From positions 1 to 64,000 of the forward strand of contig NZ_JAFMOY010000126.1 in assembly GCF_019049625.1 (NCBI RefSeq): a stretch of DNA of 64,000 nt. The letters run 5' to 3'. Source of the stretch: Rahnella ecdela (GTDB lineage Bacteria > Pseudomonadota > Gammaproteobacteria > Enterobacterales > Enterobacteriaceae). Both the position numbers and the translations under genes were made by a program. Position 1 is the stretch's first letter, and every line of letters starts with the position of its first letter. This document shows, piece by piece, positions 48,813 through 58,851 of the stretch. The notes under the pieces are model-generated. The model searched no databases. It had not been told where the DNA came from and saw only the letters and a list, made by a program, of their open reading frames with translations.

Positions 48813-49220
48813 ATGGCAGAGCCAATCAAACCCGCACCACAGGGACCCGGTAAAGGGTTGTTTGACATCGTTTCCCGTGTCGCCACTGTCGTGGTGAGTA
48901 TCGTTGAAACACGTGTCAGACTGGCTGTTGTAGAGCTGGAAGAGGAAAAGGCCAATATTTTCCAATTGCTGCTCATGGCCGGTATTACCCTGATTTTTAC
49001 CGCTTTTGGTCTTATGAGTTTGCTGGTGGTTTTATTCTGGGCCATCGATCCAGCCTATCGTCTTACGGCGATAGCGACGACAACCGGCGTATTACTGCTT
49101 TTGGCAGTGATCCTCGGCGCGATGACGCTGGCGAAAGCCAAACGTTCCACCCTGCTCAGCCTCACCCGCAAGCAGCTGGACGTTGATCGTGCCCTGCTGG
49201 AAAAGGATGACGAGCAATGA
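48813..49220 (+). CDS. yqjE: YqjE, inner-membrane protein
   Basis: This 135-residue protein has two transmembrane helices (about residues 50-72 and 83-105) in the middle of charged ends, typical of the phage holin-like superfamily YqjE. Function is unknown. It starts two bases after yqjD and overlaps yqjK by four bases (ATGA). Confidence 0.9.
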   Translation: MAEPIKPAPQGPGKGLFDIVSRVATVVVSIVETRVRLAVVELEEEKANIFQLLLMAGITLIFTAFGLMSLLVVLFWAIDPAYRLTAIATTTGVLLLLAVILGAMTLAKAKRSTLLSLTRKQLDVDRALLEKDDEQ

Positions 49221-49501
49221 GTATTCCGGACCGCGCTATCGAAAAAGTCAGACTGCTGCGCAAAATTGAGCGTCAGCGTGGCGAGCTTTCTCAGGCCGGT
49301 TCTGACTGGCTCGAGGCAACCGCGAAAGTGGATCATTACTGGGTAAAACTGGTAGATATGCGTAAATATCTGGTCGTGGGCTCAAGCCTGCTGGCTGTTT
49401 ACGGCATCCGCCACCCCAGTGCGGTCGTCCGCTGGTCACGGCGTGCTTTTGGTATCTGGGGCACCGTCAGGTTGTTCCGCAAAACCATCGGCAACAAATA
49501 G
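49217..49501 (+). CDS. yqjK: YqjK-like protein
   Basis: This 94-residue basic protein (IEKVRLLRKIERQRGELSQA) has a short hydrophobic segment near residues 55-70. It matches YqjK, encoded after yqjE in E. coli, function unknown. It overlaps yqjE by four bases and is followed by a strong terminator. Confidence 0.88.
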   Translation: MSIPDRAIEKVRLLRKIERQRGELSQAGSDWLEATAKVDHYWVKLVDMRKYLVVGSSLLAVYGIRHPSAVVRWSRRAFGIWGTVRLFRKTIGNK

Positions 49502-49520
49502 CCGCAACCTCCTCTTGTAA

Positions 49521-49558
49521 AAAGGGCTGATTGGAAAACAATCAGCCCTTTTCTTTTT
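49521..49558 (+). terminator. Terminator of yqjDEK
   Basis: AAAGGGCTGATT and AATCAGCCCTTT form a 12-pair stem with loop GGAAAAC, then TTCTTTTTG. Confidence 0.92.
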
Positions 49559-49739
49559 GAATAACAATCTCTCAGCTGTTCAATTTATTTGAAGCATTCC
49601 AACAGTTTTACTTGCTAACAAAGCGTAACCATCCGACTTATTATCTCGTCATCAACTGATGCGGTAACGGCATGAAACATTTTCTGACCGGACCGGTAAC
49701 ATTTTAGCCCGCCTTGGGCATATTAATCTGGAGTAGAAA

Positions 49740-50132
49740 ATGAACAAGTTACAAGACACGGCTTTGCTGGTTGCACGTATTCTGATGCCAATCCTGTTTA
49801 TCGTTGCAGGCTGGGGCAAAATTAACGGTTACACTGCGACTGCGGGTTACATGACTTCTATGGGCGTGCCAAGCTTCTTCCTGCCACTGACCATCCTGTT
49901 GGAGTTTGGCGGCGGTCTGGCAATTCTGTTTGGTTTCTTCACCCGTACTACGGCGCTGATCACTGCAATCTTCACCATTCTGACTGCTCTGATCTTCCAC
50001 ACTGATTTCGCACAAGGCGTGAACCAGATGATGTTCATGAAAAACCTGTCCATCGCCGGTGGTTTCTTCGTACTGTTCGCATCCGGCCCGGGCGCATTCA
50101 GCATCGACCGCCTGATCAAGAAAAACTGGTAA
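49740..50132 (+). CDS. yqjF: DoxX-family membrane protein (YqjF)
   Basis: This 130-residue protein has four predicted helices and the DoxX signature (LLVARILMPILFIVAGWGKI, LLEFGGGLAILFGFFTR). It is the positional orthologue of E. coli yqjF, which is strongly induced by dinitrotoluene breakdown products through the regulator YhaJ; a yhaJ homologue lies two genes downstream. The biochemical function of YqjF is unknown. A terminator follows. Confidence 0.9.
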   Translation: MNKLQDTALLVARILMPILFIVAGWGKINGYTATAGYMTSMGVPSFFLPLTILLEFGGGLAILFGFFTRTTALITAIFTILTALIFHTDFAQGVNQMMFMKNLSIAGGFFVLFASGPGAFSIDRLIKKNW

Positions 50133-50194
50133 TTGCCCCGGCACCAGGGAGCAACAACCAAGCTATAATTAAATAAGACAAAAAAATAACCTGC

Positions 50195-50226
50195 AGGGCG
50201 ATGTGATTTATCACCTCGCCCTTTTT
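50195..50226 (+). terminator. Terminator of yqjF
   Basis: AGGGCGA with TCGCCCT plus an inner GTGAT with ATCAC form a long stem with single mismatches, followed by five Ts. Confidence 0.85.
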
Positions 50227-50245
50227 CACATTTATTGGAGGAAAT

Positions 50246-51229
50246 ATGGGACAACTAGTGAATGGCGTTTGGCAGGACACCTGGTACGACACCAAGTCGA
50301 CCGGGGGTCATTTCAAACGTTCAGCAGCACAGTTTCGTAACTGGATAACGCCGGATGGCACGCCGGGTGAGCATGGTGTGGGTGGCTTTGCCGCAGAACG
50401 CGACCGCTACCATCTGTATGTTTCACTGGCCTGTCCGTGGGCGCACCGCACATTATTGATGCGTACGCTGAAAGGGCTGGAAGATATTATTCCGGTTTCT
50501 GTCGTTCATCCGCTGATGCTGGAACATGGCTGGACTTTCGGCAGTGATTTCCCGGCGGCAACCGGCGATGATTTGTATCATCTCAATTACGCCTATGAAA
50601 TCTATCTGCGGGCGCAGAACGATTACACCGGTCGCGTCACCGTGCCTATTCTGTGGGATAAAAAACAGCAAACCATCGTCAGTAACGAATCCGCTGATAT
50701 CATCCGCATGTTTAACAGCGCGTTTGATGCAGTAGGCGCAAAAGCCGGGGATTATTATCCGCCGTCGTTACGCCCGGCGATTGATGAGATTAATGAGTGG
50801 GTCTATCCGCAAATCAATAATGGCGTTTATAAGGCGGGTTTTGCGACTTCTCAGGGTGCTTACGATGAAGCGGTTGACGGTGTATTCGCAGCGCTGGACC
50901 GTGCCGAGGAACTGCTGAGCAAACACCGTTATCTGACGGGTAACCAGCTAACTGAAGCCGATCTCCGTTTGTGGACCACGCTGGTGCGCTTTGATCCGGT
51001 ATATGTCACGCACTTTAAGTGCGACCGTCACCGAATCAGCGATTACCCGAATTTGTATGGTTTCCTGCGCGATATCTACCAGATGCCGGGCATTCGTGAC
51101 ACGGTGGATTTTGCACACATCCGTAATCACTATTACCGCAGCCACGCGACCATCAATCCTTACGGGATTATTTCGACCGGACCGGCACAGGATTTAGAAT
51201 CTGAGCACGGCCGCGACAAACGCTTCTAA
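50246..51229 (+). CDS. yqjG: Glutathionyl-hydroquinone reductase YqjG
   Basis: This 327-residue xi-class glutathione transferase reduces glutathionyl-hydroquinones to hydroquinones. Cys63 in SLACPWAHRTLL is the catalytic residue (Cys63 in E. coli YqjG too), and the C-terminal helical domain (LTEADLRLWTTLVRFDPVYV) is characteristic. GGAGG precedes the ATG by seven bases. It lies between yqjF and the divergent yhaJ, which supports a role in quinone or aromatic stress. Confidence 0.96.
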   Translation: MGQLVNGVWQDTWYDTKSTGGHFKRSAAQFRNWITPDGTPGEHGVGGFAAERDRYHLYVSLACPWAHRTLLMRTLKGLEDIIPVSVVHPLMLEHGWTFGSDFPAATGDDLYHLNYAYEIYLRAQNDYTGRVTVPILWDKKQQTIVSNESADIIRMFNSAFDAVGAKAGDYYPPSLRPAIDEINEWVYPQINNGVYKAGFATSQGAYDEAVDGVFAALDRAEELLSKHRYLTGNQLTEADLRLWTTLVRFDPVYVTHFKCDRHRISDYPNLYGFLRDIYQMPGIRDTVDFAHIRNHYYRSHATINPYGIISTGPAQDLESEHGRDKRF

Positions 51230-51238
51230 TCTTTTAGC

Positions 51239-51265
51239 GCCTTCCCCTTTTACAAGGGGAAGGCG
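51239..51265. terminator. Bidirectional terminator between yqjG and yhaJ
   Basis: CGCCTTCCCCTT and AAGGGGAAGGCG form a 12-pair stem with loop TTAC between convergent genes. Confidence 0.8.
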
Positions 51266-51268
51266 AGT

Positions 51269-52174
51269 TTACTTAGCTTCCCGCGTCGCCAGTAATTTAG
51301 GAATTTCACGCAGGAACCAGGCTTTTGCCTCACCCATACTGTCACGACGCCACGCCATGATGATATCCGTCTCACGGTTATATTCCGCGCTGACCACCCG
51401 CAGACGCCCTTCCTCGATGTCTTTTTCGACCATCGGATAAGGCATCGTCGCCACGCCTAATCCTGCCAGCAGCGCCTTACGTTTTTCTTCAATCGTACTG
51501 ACCGTCAGCCGCTGTTGTTTATCGAGCAACTGAACGGTGAGCACAGGCCGCTCACGGGCGGTATCAGCTACCGCAATACCGCGGTATTTCACCCGGCTGA
51601 CATCAGATAACGGCTCGGCTTCCTGATGGATCGGGTGATCCGGCGCAGCCACATACACGCTAACCAGTTTGTACAGTTTGCGGCTGTTGATTTCAGTGGA
51701 GGAACGGAAATGCATATCGGGCGCAATGACGATATCTGCACGCCCCTGCTCCAGACGCTCCCACGCACCGGCCAGCACTTCGGTTATCAGCGAAACCTGC
51801 GTATTGGCTTTCAGCGCCAGCTTTTCAATCAGCGGGAATAACTGCGCAGCAGGCGATAATGCCTCACACACGATGGTGATGTGCGTTTCCCAGCCGCGCG
51901 CTAAGGCTTCGGCATCGACGGTCAGTTTATCGGCCGCTTCCAGCAAAACACGCCCGCGCTCTAGCAACATACGGCCAACATTGGTGAATTTTGTCCGATG
52001 ACCTGAACGGTCAAACAGCACCACATCCAGCTCTTCTTCCAGTTTCTGCATGGTATAGCTCAATGCAGACGGCACGCGGCCCAGCTCGTCGGCGGCAGCG
52101 GCAAAACTGCCCCGGCGGTCAATCGCATCCATGACCCGTAAGGCTTCCAGTGTGAGTGCGCGATCCTTAGCCAT
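51269..52174 (-). CDS. yhaJ: YhaJ, LysR-family regulator
   Basis: This 301-residue LysR regulator has an N-terminal winged helix (LTLEALRVMDAIDRRGSFAA, LSYTMQKLEEELDVVLFDRS) and a periplasmic-binding-like effector domain. E. coli YhaJ activates yqjF in response to aromatic compounds; both targets and neighbours are conserved here (yqjF, yqjG, yhaK). It diverges from yhaK across 110 bases, where its operator probably lies. Confidence 0.92.
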   Translation of the reverse strand: MAKDRALTLEALRVMDAIDRRGSFAAAADELGRVPSALSYTMQKLEEELDVVLFDRSGHRTKFTNVGRMLLERGRVLLEAADKLTVDAEALARGWETHITIVCEALSPAAQLFPLIEKLALKANTQVSLITEVLAGAWERLEQGRADIVIAPDMHFRSSTEINSRKLYKLVSVYVAAPDHPIHQEAEPLSDVSRVKYRGIAVADTARERPVLTVQLLDKQQRLTVSTIEEKRKALLAGLGVATMPYPMVEKDIEEGRLRVVSAEYNRETDIIMAWRRDSMGEAKAWFLREIPKLLATREAK

Positions 52175-52284
52175 TCTCTTCTCTTTCAGGAAATTTGAAT
52201 ATAGCGACCAGATTAACTGGCTAACAATCGCACGTCCAGACGCTTACCATTTATACATCGAAATTTTTAAGAGAGGCGACCGCC

Positions 52285-52989
52285 ATGATCACCAGCAGAA
52301 CGGCAAAAGAGTGCGGTACCGCTGACTTTGGCTGGCTCCAGGCACGGTATACATTTTCCTTTGGCCATTACTTTGACCCGAAACTCATGGGCTATGCGTC
52401 ACTGCGCGTTCTGAATCAGGAAGTGCTGGCGCCGGGTGCCAGTTTCCAGCCGCGCACCTATCCGCGGGTAGATGTCCTGAATATCGTCCTGCAGGGTTCG
52501 GCGGAATATCGCGACAGCGCAGGCAACAGTATCCGGGCACAGGCCGGTGAAGCGGCATTATTATCGACACAGCCTAATGTCAGTTACAGCGAACTGAATA
52601 CCAGCGCCAGTCAGCCGCTGACGCGGATGCAGTTATGGCTTGATGCCTGCCCTGAGCATGAAAATCCGCTCACGCAGAAAATGACGCTGCCGGGCACCAC
52701 GCATTTCCTGCTGGCCTCACCGGACGGGGGAAATGGCAGCCTGCAATTGCGGCAAAATGTCTGGATCCATCATCTGGATTTAGGGGCGGGTGAACAAATC
52801 ACGCTGCCGGTACGCGGACCACGTGCCTATCTGCAGTCGATTCACGGGCAGATAGATGCACAGGGTTCGGTCAGCCGCGAACTGCAAAAGCTGGCCTGTG
52901 GCGATGGCGCATTTATCCATCAGGAAAACAGCCTGACCGTTTCCGCCATTACCCCGTTGCGGGCATTGCTGATTGATATGCCGGTGTGA
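52285..52989 (+). CDS. yhaK: YhaK, pirin-like bicupin protein
   Basis: This 234-residue protein belongs to the pirin family of bicupins (FGHYFDPKLMGYASLRVLNQ, GASFQPRTYPRVDVLNIVLQ). E. coli YhaK is its counterpart and is described as a cytosolic redox- or stress-linked protein. The pirin metal ligands are not fully obvious: where many pirins have HPHRG-type histidines, this one has Tyr-Pro-Arg, so metal binding and quercetinase activity are doubtful. AGAGG precedes the ATG. Confidence 0.9.
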   Translation: MITSRTAKECGTADFGWLQARYTFSFGHYFDPKLMGYASLRVLNQEVLAPGASFQPRTYPRVDVLNIVLQGSAEYRDSAGNSIRAQAGEAALLSTQPNVSYSELNTSASQPLTRMQLWLDACPEHENPLTQKMTLPGTTHFLLASPDGGNGSLQLRQNVWIHHLDLGAGEQITLPVRGPRAYLQSIHGQIDAQGSVSRELQKLACGDGAFIHQENSLTVSAITPLRALLIDMPV

Positions 52990-53012
52990 ATTTTTATGGA
53001 TGTCAGAAAGGC

Positions 53013-53046
53013 GAAACGCCGCGCAGATTACTCTGCGCGGCGTTTC
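53013..53046. terminator. Bidirectional terminator between yhaK and rnpB
   Basis: GAAACGCCGCGCAGA and its exact complement form a 15-pair stem with loop TTAC. On the plus strand TTTT follows; the convergent rnpB transcript ends on the other side. Confidence 0.9.
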
Positions 53047-53052
53047 TTTTGA

Positions 53053-53431
<379 letters not shown>

Positions 53432-53438
53432 GCGGCGG

Positions 53439-53467
53439 ATAATAGGGTATTACGCCCTATTTGTCAC
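53439..53467 (-). promoter_or_regulatory. rnpB promoter inside the 3' end of rsmI
   Basis: On the minus strand GTGACA (53462-53467) and TATTAT (53439-53444) are separated by 17 bases, with the mapped-type start about seven bases on. The -35 element lies in the last codons of rsmI. Confidence 0.8.
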
Positions 53468-54326
53468 CCTCTTGCTCATCAAGCGCGTATTTATACAACG
53501 CATTCTTCTTCACGCCGTGGATTTCCGCGGCCAGCGCGGCAGCTTTTTTCAGTGGCAATTCTTTTTGCAACAGCGCCAGCGTGCGTAACGCTTCTGCAGG
53601 TAAGGCTTCGGTATCGATTTTATGACCTTCAACAATCAACACCATTTCACCACGCCGGCGTGTTTCCACTTCCTGTACCCAGGCCAGCAGTTCGCCCACC
53701 GGCGCACCGTGAATATTTTCCCAGGTTTTGGTCAGCTCACGCGCCAGCACCACATAACGCTGCGGCCCCCACACTTCCACCATATCCTGTAAGCTGTCGA
53801 GCAGGCGGTGAGTCGATTCGTAGAAAATCAGCGTTCTCGGTTCTTCGATTAACGCCTGCAACGTATCTTTTCGTGATTTGGTTTTAGCCGGCAGAAATCC
53901 TTCGTAACAGAAACGGTCGGAAGGCAAACCCGCGGCGCATAATGCGGTGATCGCCGCACAGGCGCCCGGTAACGGCACCACGCGAATACCCGCTTCACGA
54001 CAACGACGCACCAGGTGATAGCCGGGGTCATTGATCAGCGGCGTACCGGCATCGGAAACCAGCGCGATGGTCTGTCCTTCCTGCAATTTTGCCAGTAAAT
54101 GCTCGGCTTTCTGCTGTTCATTATGATCATGCAGCGGGAACATTTTGGCGGTGATCGCGAAATGGTGCAGCAGCAATCCGGTGTGGCGGGTGTCTTCTGC
54201 GGCAATCAAATCTACACTGTTCAGTACGGCCAGCGCGCGTTGGGTTATATCCCCTAAATTGCCAATTGGCGTCGGTACGATATACAGCGTTGAGGCAGAA
54301 ATATCTGCTTGATCGTCTTGATTCAT
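53457..54326 (-). CDS. rsmI: RsmI, 16S rRNA 2'-O-methyltransferase (C1402)
   Basis: This 289-residue tetrapyrrole-methylase-fold enzyme uses SAM to methylate the ribose of C1402 in 16S r[53 protein letters not shown] and GEMVLIVEG are the diagnostic blocks. It is divergent from lpoA, as in E. coli, and its C-terminal codons contain the rnpB promoter. Confidence 0.96.
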   Translation of the reverse strand: MNQDDQADISASTLYIVPTPIGNLGDITQRALAVLNSVDLIAAEDTRHTGLLLHHFAITAKMFPLHDHNEQQKAEHLLAKLQEGQTIALVSDAGTPLINDPGYHLVRRCREAGIRVVPLPGACAAITALCAAGLPSDRFCYEGFLPAKTKSRKDTLQALIEEPRTLIFYESTHRLLDSLQDMVEVWGPQRYVVLARELTKTWENIHGAPVGELLAWVQEVETRRRGEMVLIVEGHKIDTEALPAEALRTLALLQKELPLKKAAALAAEIHGVKKNALYKYALDEQEGDK

Positions 54327-54387
54327 TGTTTCATCCGGATTGCCGATTTAATATTGAGCATCTTGAAAAAACATCACTGGAAACTGA

Positions 54388-56415
54388 ATGCCTTCCTCAA
54401 TGACCTTTCGTACCCGTTCGGGACGTTTACTCCCTGCCATTATTGTGGCGATGCTTCTCGCCAGCTGTTCCGGTCAGGCGCCACAAGCACCCACTGAAAG
54501 TGTCCAGGGTGCAGCGTCCGGCAGCTCTGACTATTATCTGCAACAGGCACAGCAAAGCGGTGATGATAACAAGGCTGACTGGCAATTGCTTGCAGTGCGT
54601 GCCCTGATACGTGAAGGCAAAGTGCCTCAGGCGGCGGAACAACTGGCCAAAGTGCCGCAAAATCTGACCGCTGCACAAACCCGCGAACAGCAACTGACCA
54701 GCGCGGAAGTGCAGGTAGCCCAGAAAAATTACCAGGCCGCTGCCACCAGTCTGAGCCAGATAGACCCGGGTAATCTGACCAACGATCAAAAAGCGCGTTA
54801 TTATCAGGCGCAAATCGATGCTAGCCAGGGACGCACCAGCCTCGGGCTGATCCGCGCATATATCGCTCAGGAACCGCTGGTGCAGGGCAAACTGCATCAG
54901 GACAACATTGACGAGACCTGGACCGCGCTGACGCAAATGTCCGCGCAGGACGTCAACAGCATTGTCATTAATGCCGATGAAAATACCCTGCAGGGATGGC
55001 TGGATTTACTGAGTGTCTGGCAGAGCAACAAGCAAGATCCTGATCTGCTGAAAGCCGGAATCAAAGACTGGCAGCGCCGTTATCCGGTGAATCCGGCAGC
55101 GAAAACTCTGCCTACGCAGCTGAATAATGTGCTGAGCTTCCAGCCCGCTTCTACCGGTAAAATTGCACTTTTCCTGCCGATGAGCGGCCCGGCGCAGGTT
55201 TACGGGAATGCGATTTCGCAAGGTTTCAGCGCGGCAATGAACGGTCAGCTAAGCCAGCCTGCACCGCAAGCGGCGCCTGCTGATCCGAATGCGCAGACGC
55301 CGTCACCGGCAGACCCGAACGCGGCGGTGAGTACTTCGGCACCGGATGCCAGCCAGCCGCAAACCGATCCCACTCAGGCACAGCCTGCTGCAACGCCAGC
55401 AGTGACAGCGCCTGTCGCCAGCAGCAATGCGCAGGTGAAAGTGTATGACACCAACGGTCAGCCTCTGGCCGCGCTTCTGACACAGGCTCAGCAGGATGGT
55501 GCCACGCTGGTTGTCGGCCCGCTGCTCAAAGATCAGGTCAACGAACTCTCTTCAGATCAGACTCCGCTGAATGTTTTAGCGCTTAATCAGCCAGAAACTG
55601 AGAAAAACAGCCCGAATATCTGTTACTTTGCGCTCTCGCCGGAAGATGAAGCGCAGGATGCCGCGCGCCACATGTGGGCTGAACAAAAACGTATGCCGCT
55701 GTTGCTGGTTCCACGTGGCAACTTTGGTGACCGTATCGCGCAGGCTTTTGCTAATGAATGGCAAAAACTGGGCGGCCAGACTGTGCTGAAACAGGGCCTC
55801 GGTTCTGCCGGTGAATTACGTTCCTCTATCGGCAGCGGTATCCGCCTGACCGGTACTCCGGTTATCGCGACCGATGCTGCCGCACCGGCACAATCGCAGG
55901 GCGTCACCATTGGCGGGATCACTATCCCGGCTCCGCCAACCGATGCGCAGATTACTCAGGGCAGCTCAGGCGGTGCAGTGGATTCCGTTTACGTTGTGGC
56001 AACGCAGAGTGAACTGACACTGATTAAACCGATGCTGGATCTGGCCGTTAATGGCCGAGTGCATCCTTCCGTTTACGCCAGTTCCCGCAGCTATCAGGCC
56101 GGTGCTGGCCCGGACTATCGTCTGGAAATGGAAGGCGTTCAGTTCAGCGATATTCCATTGCTGGCGGGTGGCAACCCGGCGCTGATGCAGCAGGCCACCG
56201 CGAAATTCGGTAACGACTACTCGCTGGTTCGCCTCTACGCGATGGGGATTGATGCCTGGAATCTGGCGAATCATTTCTCGCAGATGCGCACATTGCCTGG
56301 CTTCCAGGTTTCCGGCAGCACCGGCGACCTGAGCGCCAATGAGAATTGCGTTATCCATCGCAAACTGCCGTGGCTGCAATACCGCCAGGGTTCGCTGGTG
56401 CCGGTTTCTTCATAA
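54388..56415 (+). CDS. lpoA: LpoA, outer-membrane lipoprotein activator of PBP1a
   Basis: This 675-residue lipoprotein activates the peptidoglycan synthase PBP1a from the outer membrane. The signal peptide ends at lipobox LLASC. The N-terminal half is TPR-like (QSGDDNKADWQLLAVRALIR), followed by a low-complexity Ala/Pro/Gln/Asp linker (about residues 285-350) and a periplasmic-binding-like C-terminus (VVGPLLKDQVNEL, LVRLYAMGIDAWNLANHFSQ). GGAAA lies upstream of the ATG; an in-frame ATG four codons later is possible. The order lpoA-yraN-diaA-dolP is as in E. coli. Confidence 0.96.
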   Translation: MPSSMTFRTRSGRLLPAIIVAMLLASCSGQAPQAPTESVQGAASGSSDYYLQQAQQSGDDNKADWQLLAVRALIREGKVPQAAEQLAKVPQNLTAAQTREQQLTSAEVQVAQKNYQAAATSLSQIDPGNLTNDQKARYYQAQIDASQGRTSLGLIRAYIAQEPLVQGKLHQDNIDETWTALTQMSAQDVNSIVINADENTLQGWLDLLSVWQSNKQDPDLLKAGIKDWQRRYPVNPAAKTLPTQLNNVLSFQPASTGKIALFLPMSGPAQVYGNAISQGFSAAMNGQLSQPAPQAAPADPNAQTPSPADPNAAVSTSAPDASQPQTDPTQAQPAATPAVTAPVASSNAQVKVYDTNGQPLAALLTQAQQDGATLVVGPLLKDQVNELSSDQTPLNVLALNQPETEKNSPNICYFALSPEDEAQDAARHMWAEQKRMPLLLVPRGNFGDRIAQAFANEWQKLGGQTVLKQGLGSAGELRSSIGSGIRLTGTPVIATDAAAPAQSQGVTIGGITIPAPPTDAQITQGSSGGAVDSVYVVATQSELTLIKPMLDLAVNGRVHPSVYASSRSYQAGAGPDYRLEMEGVQFSDIPLLAGGNPALMQQATAKFGNDYSLVRLYAMGIDAWNLANHFSQMRTLPGFQVSGSTGDLSANENCVIHRKLPWLQYRQGSLVPVSS

Positions 56416-56478
56416 GAGAAGCCAGACCGCGCCGCTGAAACGGGAACGCTCAGCCATGACAGGTACAAGGAAGTACTG

Positions 56479-56847
56479 ATGAACAATTTTTTGTCGAAGA
56501 CGCGGGCATGTGGCGATAAGTACGAAGCCTTTGCCCGTCGTTATCTTGAAAGAGCCGGGTTAATCTTCGTGGCCGCCAACGTGGCCTGCCGCGCAGGCGA
56601 AATTGACCTGATCATGCGTGACCAGCAAACGTGGGTGTTTGTAGAAGTCCGCTACCGGCGTAACGCTGATTATGGCGGCGCGGCGGCCAGCGTGACAGTT
56701 CAAAAACAGCAGCGCCTGTTACGCGCGGCGTCTTTCTGGCTTGCAGGAAAGAATGCAAGCTTTGACACATCATCTTGCCGTTTTGATGTATTAGCCATCA
56801 CCGGTAGCCAGATAGAATGGCTGCGTGATGCATTCAATGCGGAATAA
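56479..56847 (+). CDS. yraN: YraN, UPF0102 nuclease-fold protein
   Basis: This 122-residue protein belongs to UPF0102. [20 protein letters not shown] contains the Glu-Asp-Glu pattern of the PD-(D/E)xK nuclease fold, but activity is unproven in the family. AAGGAAG precedes the ATG. It sits between lpoA and diaA as in E. coli. Confidence 0.93.
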   Translation: MNNFLSKTRACGDKYEAFARRYLERAGLIFVAANVACRAGEIDLIMRDQQTWVFVEVRYRRNADYGGAAASVTVQKQQRLLRAASFWLAGKNASFDTSSCRFDVLAITGSQIEWLRDAFNAE

Positions 56848-56877
56848 ATATTACGACGACTGACTGGACGAAAACCC

Positions 56878-57468
56878 GTGCTGGATAGAATCAAAGTCTG
56901 CTTTACCGAAAGTATCCAAACTCAGATTGCCGCGGCAGAAGCCTTGCCTGACGCGATTTCCCGCGCCGCGATGACGCTGGTGCAATCGCTGCTCAACGGC
57001 AATAAGATTCTGTGCTGCGGTAACGGCACTTCTGCGGCAAATGCTCAGCATTTTTCCGCCAGTCTGATTAATCGTTTTGAAACTGAACGTCCGAGCCTTC
57101 CTGCAATCTCACTATGTGCAGATAACATTGTGCTGACCGCGATTGCTAACGATCGTCTGCATGAAGAAATCTATGCCAAACAGGTGCGCGCCTTAGGTCA
57201 GGCGGGTGATGTTCTGCTGGCTATTTCGACCCGCGGCAACAGCCGTGATATTGTCAAAGCCGTTGAAGCAGCGGTAACCCGCGATATGACGATTGTCGCT
57301 TTGACGGGTTATGACGGCGGCGAACTGGCAGGTTTACTGGGCCCGCACGATGTTGAGATTCGTATTCCCTCTCATCGCAGTGCCCGTATTCAGGAAATGC
57401 ATATGCTCACAGTAAACTGCCTCTGTGACCTGATAGATAATACGCTGTTCCCACACCAGGACGATTAA
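56878..57468 (+). CDS. diaA: DiaA, DnaA initiator-associating protein
   Basis: This 196-residue SIS-domain protein forms a tetramer that binds DnaA and promotes orderly initiation at ori[21 protein letters not shown] and [20 protein letters not shown] are the phosphosugar-isomerase motifs; it is near identical to E. coli DiaA. The start is GTG at 56878, giving the family N-terminus ([15 protein letters not shown]). dolP follows after nine bases. Confidence 0.96.
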   Translation: MLDRIKVCFTESIQTQIAAAEALPDAISRAAMTLVQSLLNGNKILCCGNGTSAANAQHFSASLINRFETERPSLPAISLCADNIVLTAIANDRLHEEIYAKQVRALGQAGDVLLAISTRGNSRDIVKAVEAAVTRDMTIVALTGYDGGELAGLLGPHDVEIRIPSHRSARIQEMHMLTVNCLCDLIDNTLFPHQDD

Positions 57469-57477
57469 GGAGATCCA

Positions 57478-58053
57478 ATGAAGGCGAGTCCTCTCTTTGC
57501 TGTATTGTTAAGCGCCCTTCTTTTACAAGGCTGTGTCGCCGCAGCTGTGGTTGGCGTGGCTGGCGTGGCCACCAAAACCACCACTGACCCGCGTACCGTG
57601 GGTACTCAGGTTGATGACAGCACTCTGGAAGCCCGTGTTTCCAACGCTATCAGTAAAGACAAACAGCTGAAAGATGAAGCCCGTATTGTGGCTACTGCCT
57701 ATCAGGGTAAAGTCCTGCTGACCGGTCAGACACCAACACCTGACATGGCCGCACGCGCCAAACAGATTGCTGTGGGTGTAGACGGTGCGACAGAAGTGTA
57801 TAACGAGATCCGTACAGGCACGCCGGTCAGTATGGGCACGGCATCAACGGATACGTGGATCACCACCAAGGTTCGCTCTCAGTTGCTGACCAGCGATTCG
57901 GTGAAATCTTCTAACGTTAAAGTCACCACTGAAAACGGTGAAGTCTTCCTGCTGGGTCTGGTCACTCAGGATGAAGGTAAATCGGCGGCAGGTATTGCGG
58001 CTGGCGTAAGCGGTGTTAAACACGTCACTACGGCGTTCACTTACGTTAAATAA
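57478..58053 (+). CDS. dolP: DolP (YraP), BON-domain outer-membrane lipoprotein
   Basis: This 191-residue lipoprotein has lipobox LLQGC with Cys19 and two BON domains (about residues 45-110 and 120-190). DolP supports outer-membrane integrity and the Bam complex at division sites. AAGGAG precedes the ATG and the gene is tightly linked to diaA. sigma-E control is known in E. coli; I did not identify that promoter here. Confidence 0.95.
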   Translation: MKASPLFAVLLSALLLQGCVAAAVVGVAGVATKTTTDPRTVGTQVDDSTLEARVSNAISKDKQLKDEARIVATAYQGKVLLTGQTPTPDMAARAKQIAVGVDGATEVYNEIRTGTPVSMGTASTDTWITTKVRSQLLTSDSVKSSNVKVTTENGEVFLLGLVTQDEGKSAAGIAAGVSGVKHVTTAFTYVK

Positions 58054-58080
58054 TTAAGATTCAATCAGCTACAACAAAAA

Positions 58081-58107
58081 AGGACAGCTCCCGGGCTGTC
58101 CTTTTTT
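58081..58107 (+). terminator. Terminator after dolP
   Basis: AGGACAGC and GCTGTCCT form an eight-pair stem with loop TCCCGG, preceded by As and followed by six Ts, so it may serve both the dolP and the convergent mtgA transcripts. Confidence 0.92.
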
Positions 58108-58128
58108 ATTCCTCAAAAACGTCAGACG

Positions 58129-58851
58129 CTAATGAAGTTTATGTTCTTGCAGGAAAGACTCTCCGCCAAGCTGGCTCATCTGGCGCAGTATCCACTGCTG
58201 GCGACGCAACACATAAGCGGAAGGCGCATTTACTTTGAACAGATGCGGATTCGGTAACACCGCCGCCAGCAACGCTGCCTGAGAAGCAGTAAGGCGACTG
58301 GCGGGTTTGTGGAAGAAATGTTGCGAAGCCTGTTCCACACCAAATACGCCGTCACCAAATTCCACGATATTCAGATACACCGTCAGTATGCGGCGTTTGG
58401 TCCACACCGTTTCAATGCCTACGGTCAGTCCCGCCTCCAGCCCTTTTCTCACCCAACTGCGCCCGTCCCAAAGGAACAGATTCTTGGCAGTTTGCTGAGA
58501 TAATGTCGAGGCACCGCGCATTTTGCCGCCATCTTTATCCAGAACGGACTGGATAGCATCCATATCAAAACCCCAGTGCTCAGGGAATTTCTGATCTTCA
58601 GCGGCCATCACCGCGAGCGCCATGGGTGAGGAAATTTCACTCATCGGTACCCAGTCTGAATGCGCTACGTAACCAAAATCACCGGTCAGCCAGGCTGAAA
58701 CTTGCCTCTCCACCATGACTGCAGAGAAAGGCACAGGGAGAAATGAAAAAAGAAGAATGCCCGCTACCCATAAGCAGAGTAACAGTATTAACGCACGTTT
58801 CACCCATAAGACCGGCTTGCGCAAGAGACCCTTTCGAGTAATTTTATTCAT
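58129..58851 (-). CDS. mtgA: MtgA, monofunctional peptidoglycan glycosyltransferase
   Basis: This 240-residue enzyme polymerises lipid II into glycan strands. One N-terminal transmembrane helix (about residues 17-37) is followed by the GT51 domain with [14 protein letters not shown] (catalytic Glu), [17 protein letters not shown] and [15 protein letters not shown]. In E. coli elbB lies directly upstream; here only non-coding DNA and ArcZ separate mtgA from arcB. Confidence 0.96.
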   Translation of the reverse strand: MNKITRKGLLRKPVLWVKRALILLLCLWVAGILLFSFLPVPFSAVMVERQVSAWLTGDFGYVAHSDWVPMSEISSPMALAVMAAEDQKFPEHWGFDMDAIQSVLDKDGGKMRGASTLSQQTAKNLFLWDGRSWVRKGLEAGLTVGIETVWTKRRILTVYLNIVEFGDGVFGVEQASQHFFHKPASRLTASQAALLAAVLPNPHLFKVNAPSAYVLRRQQWILRQMSQLGGESFLQEHKLH

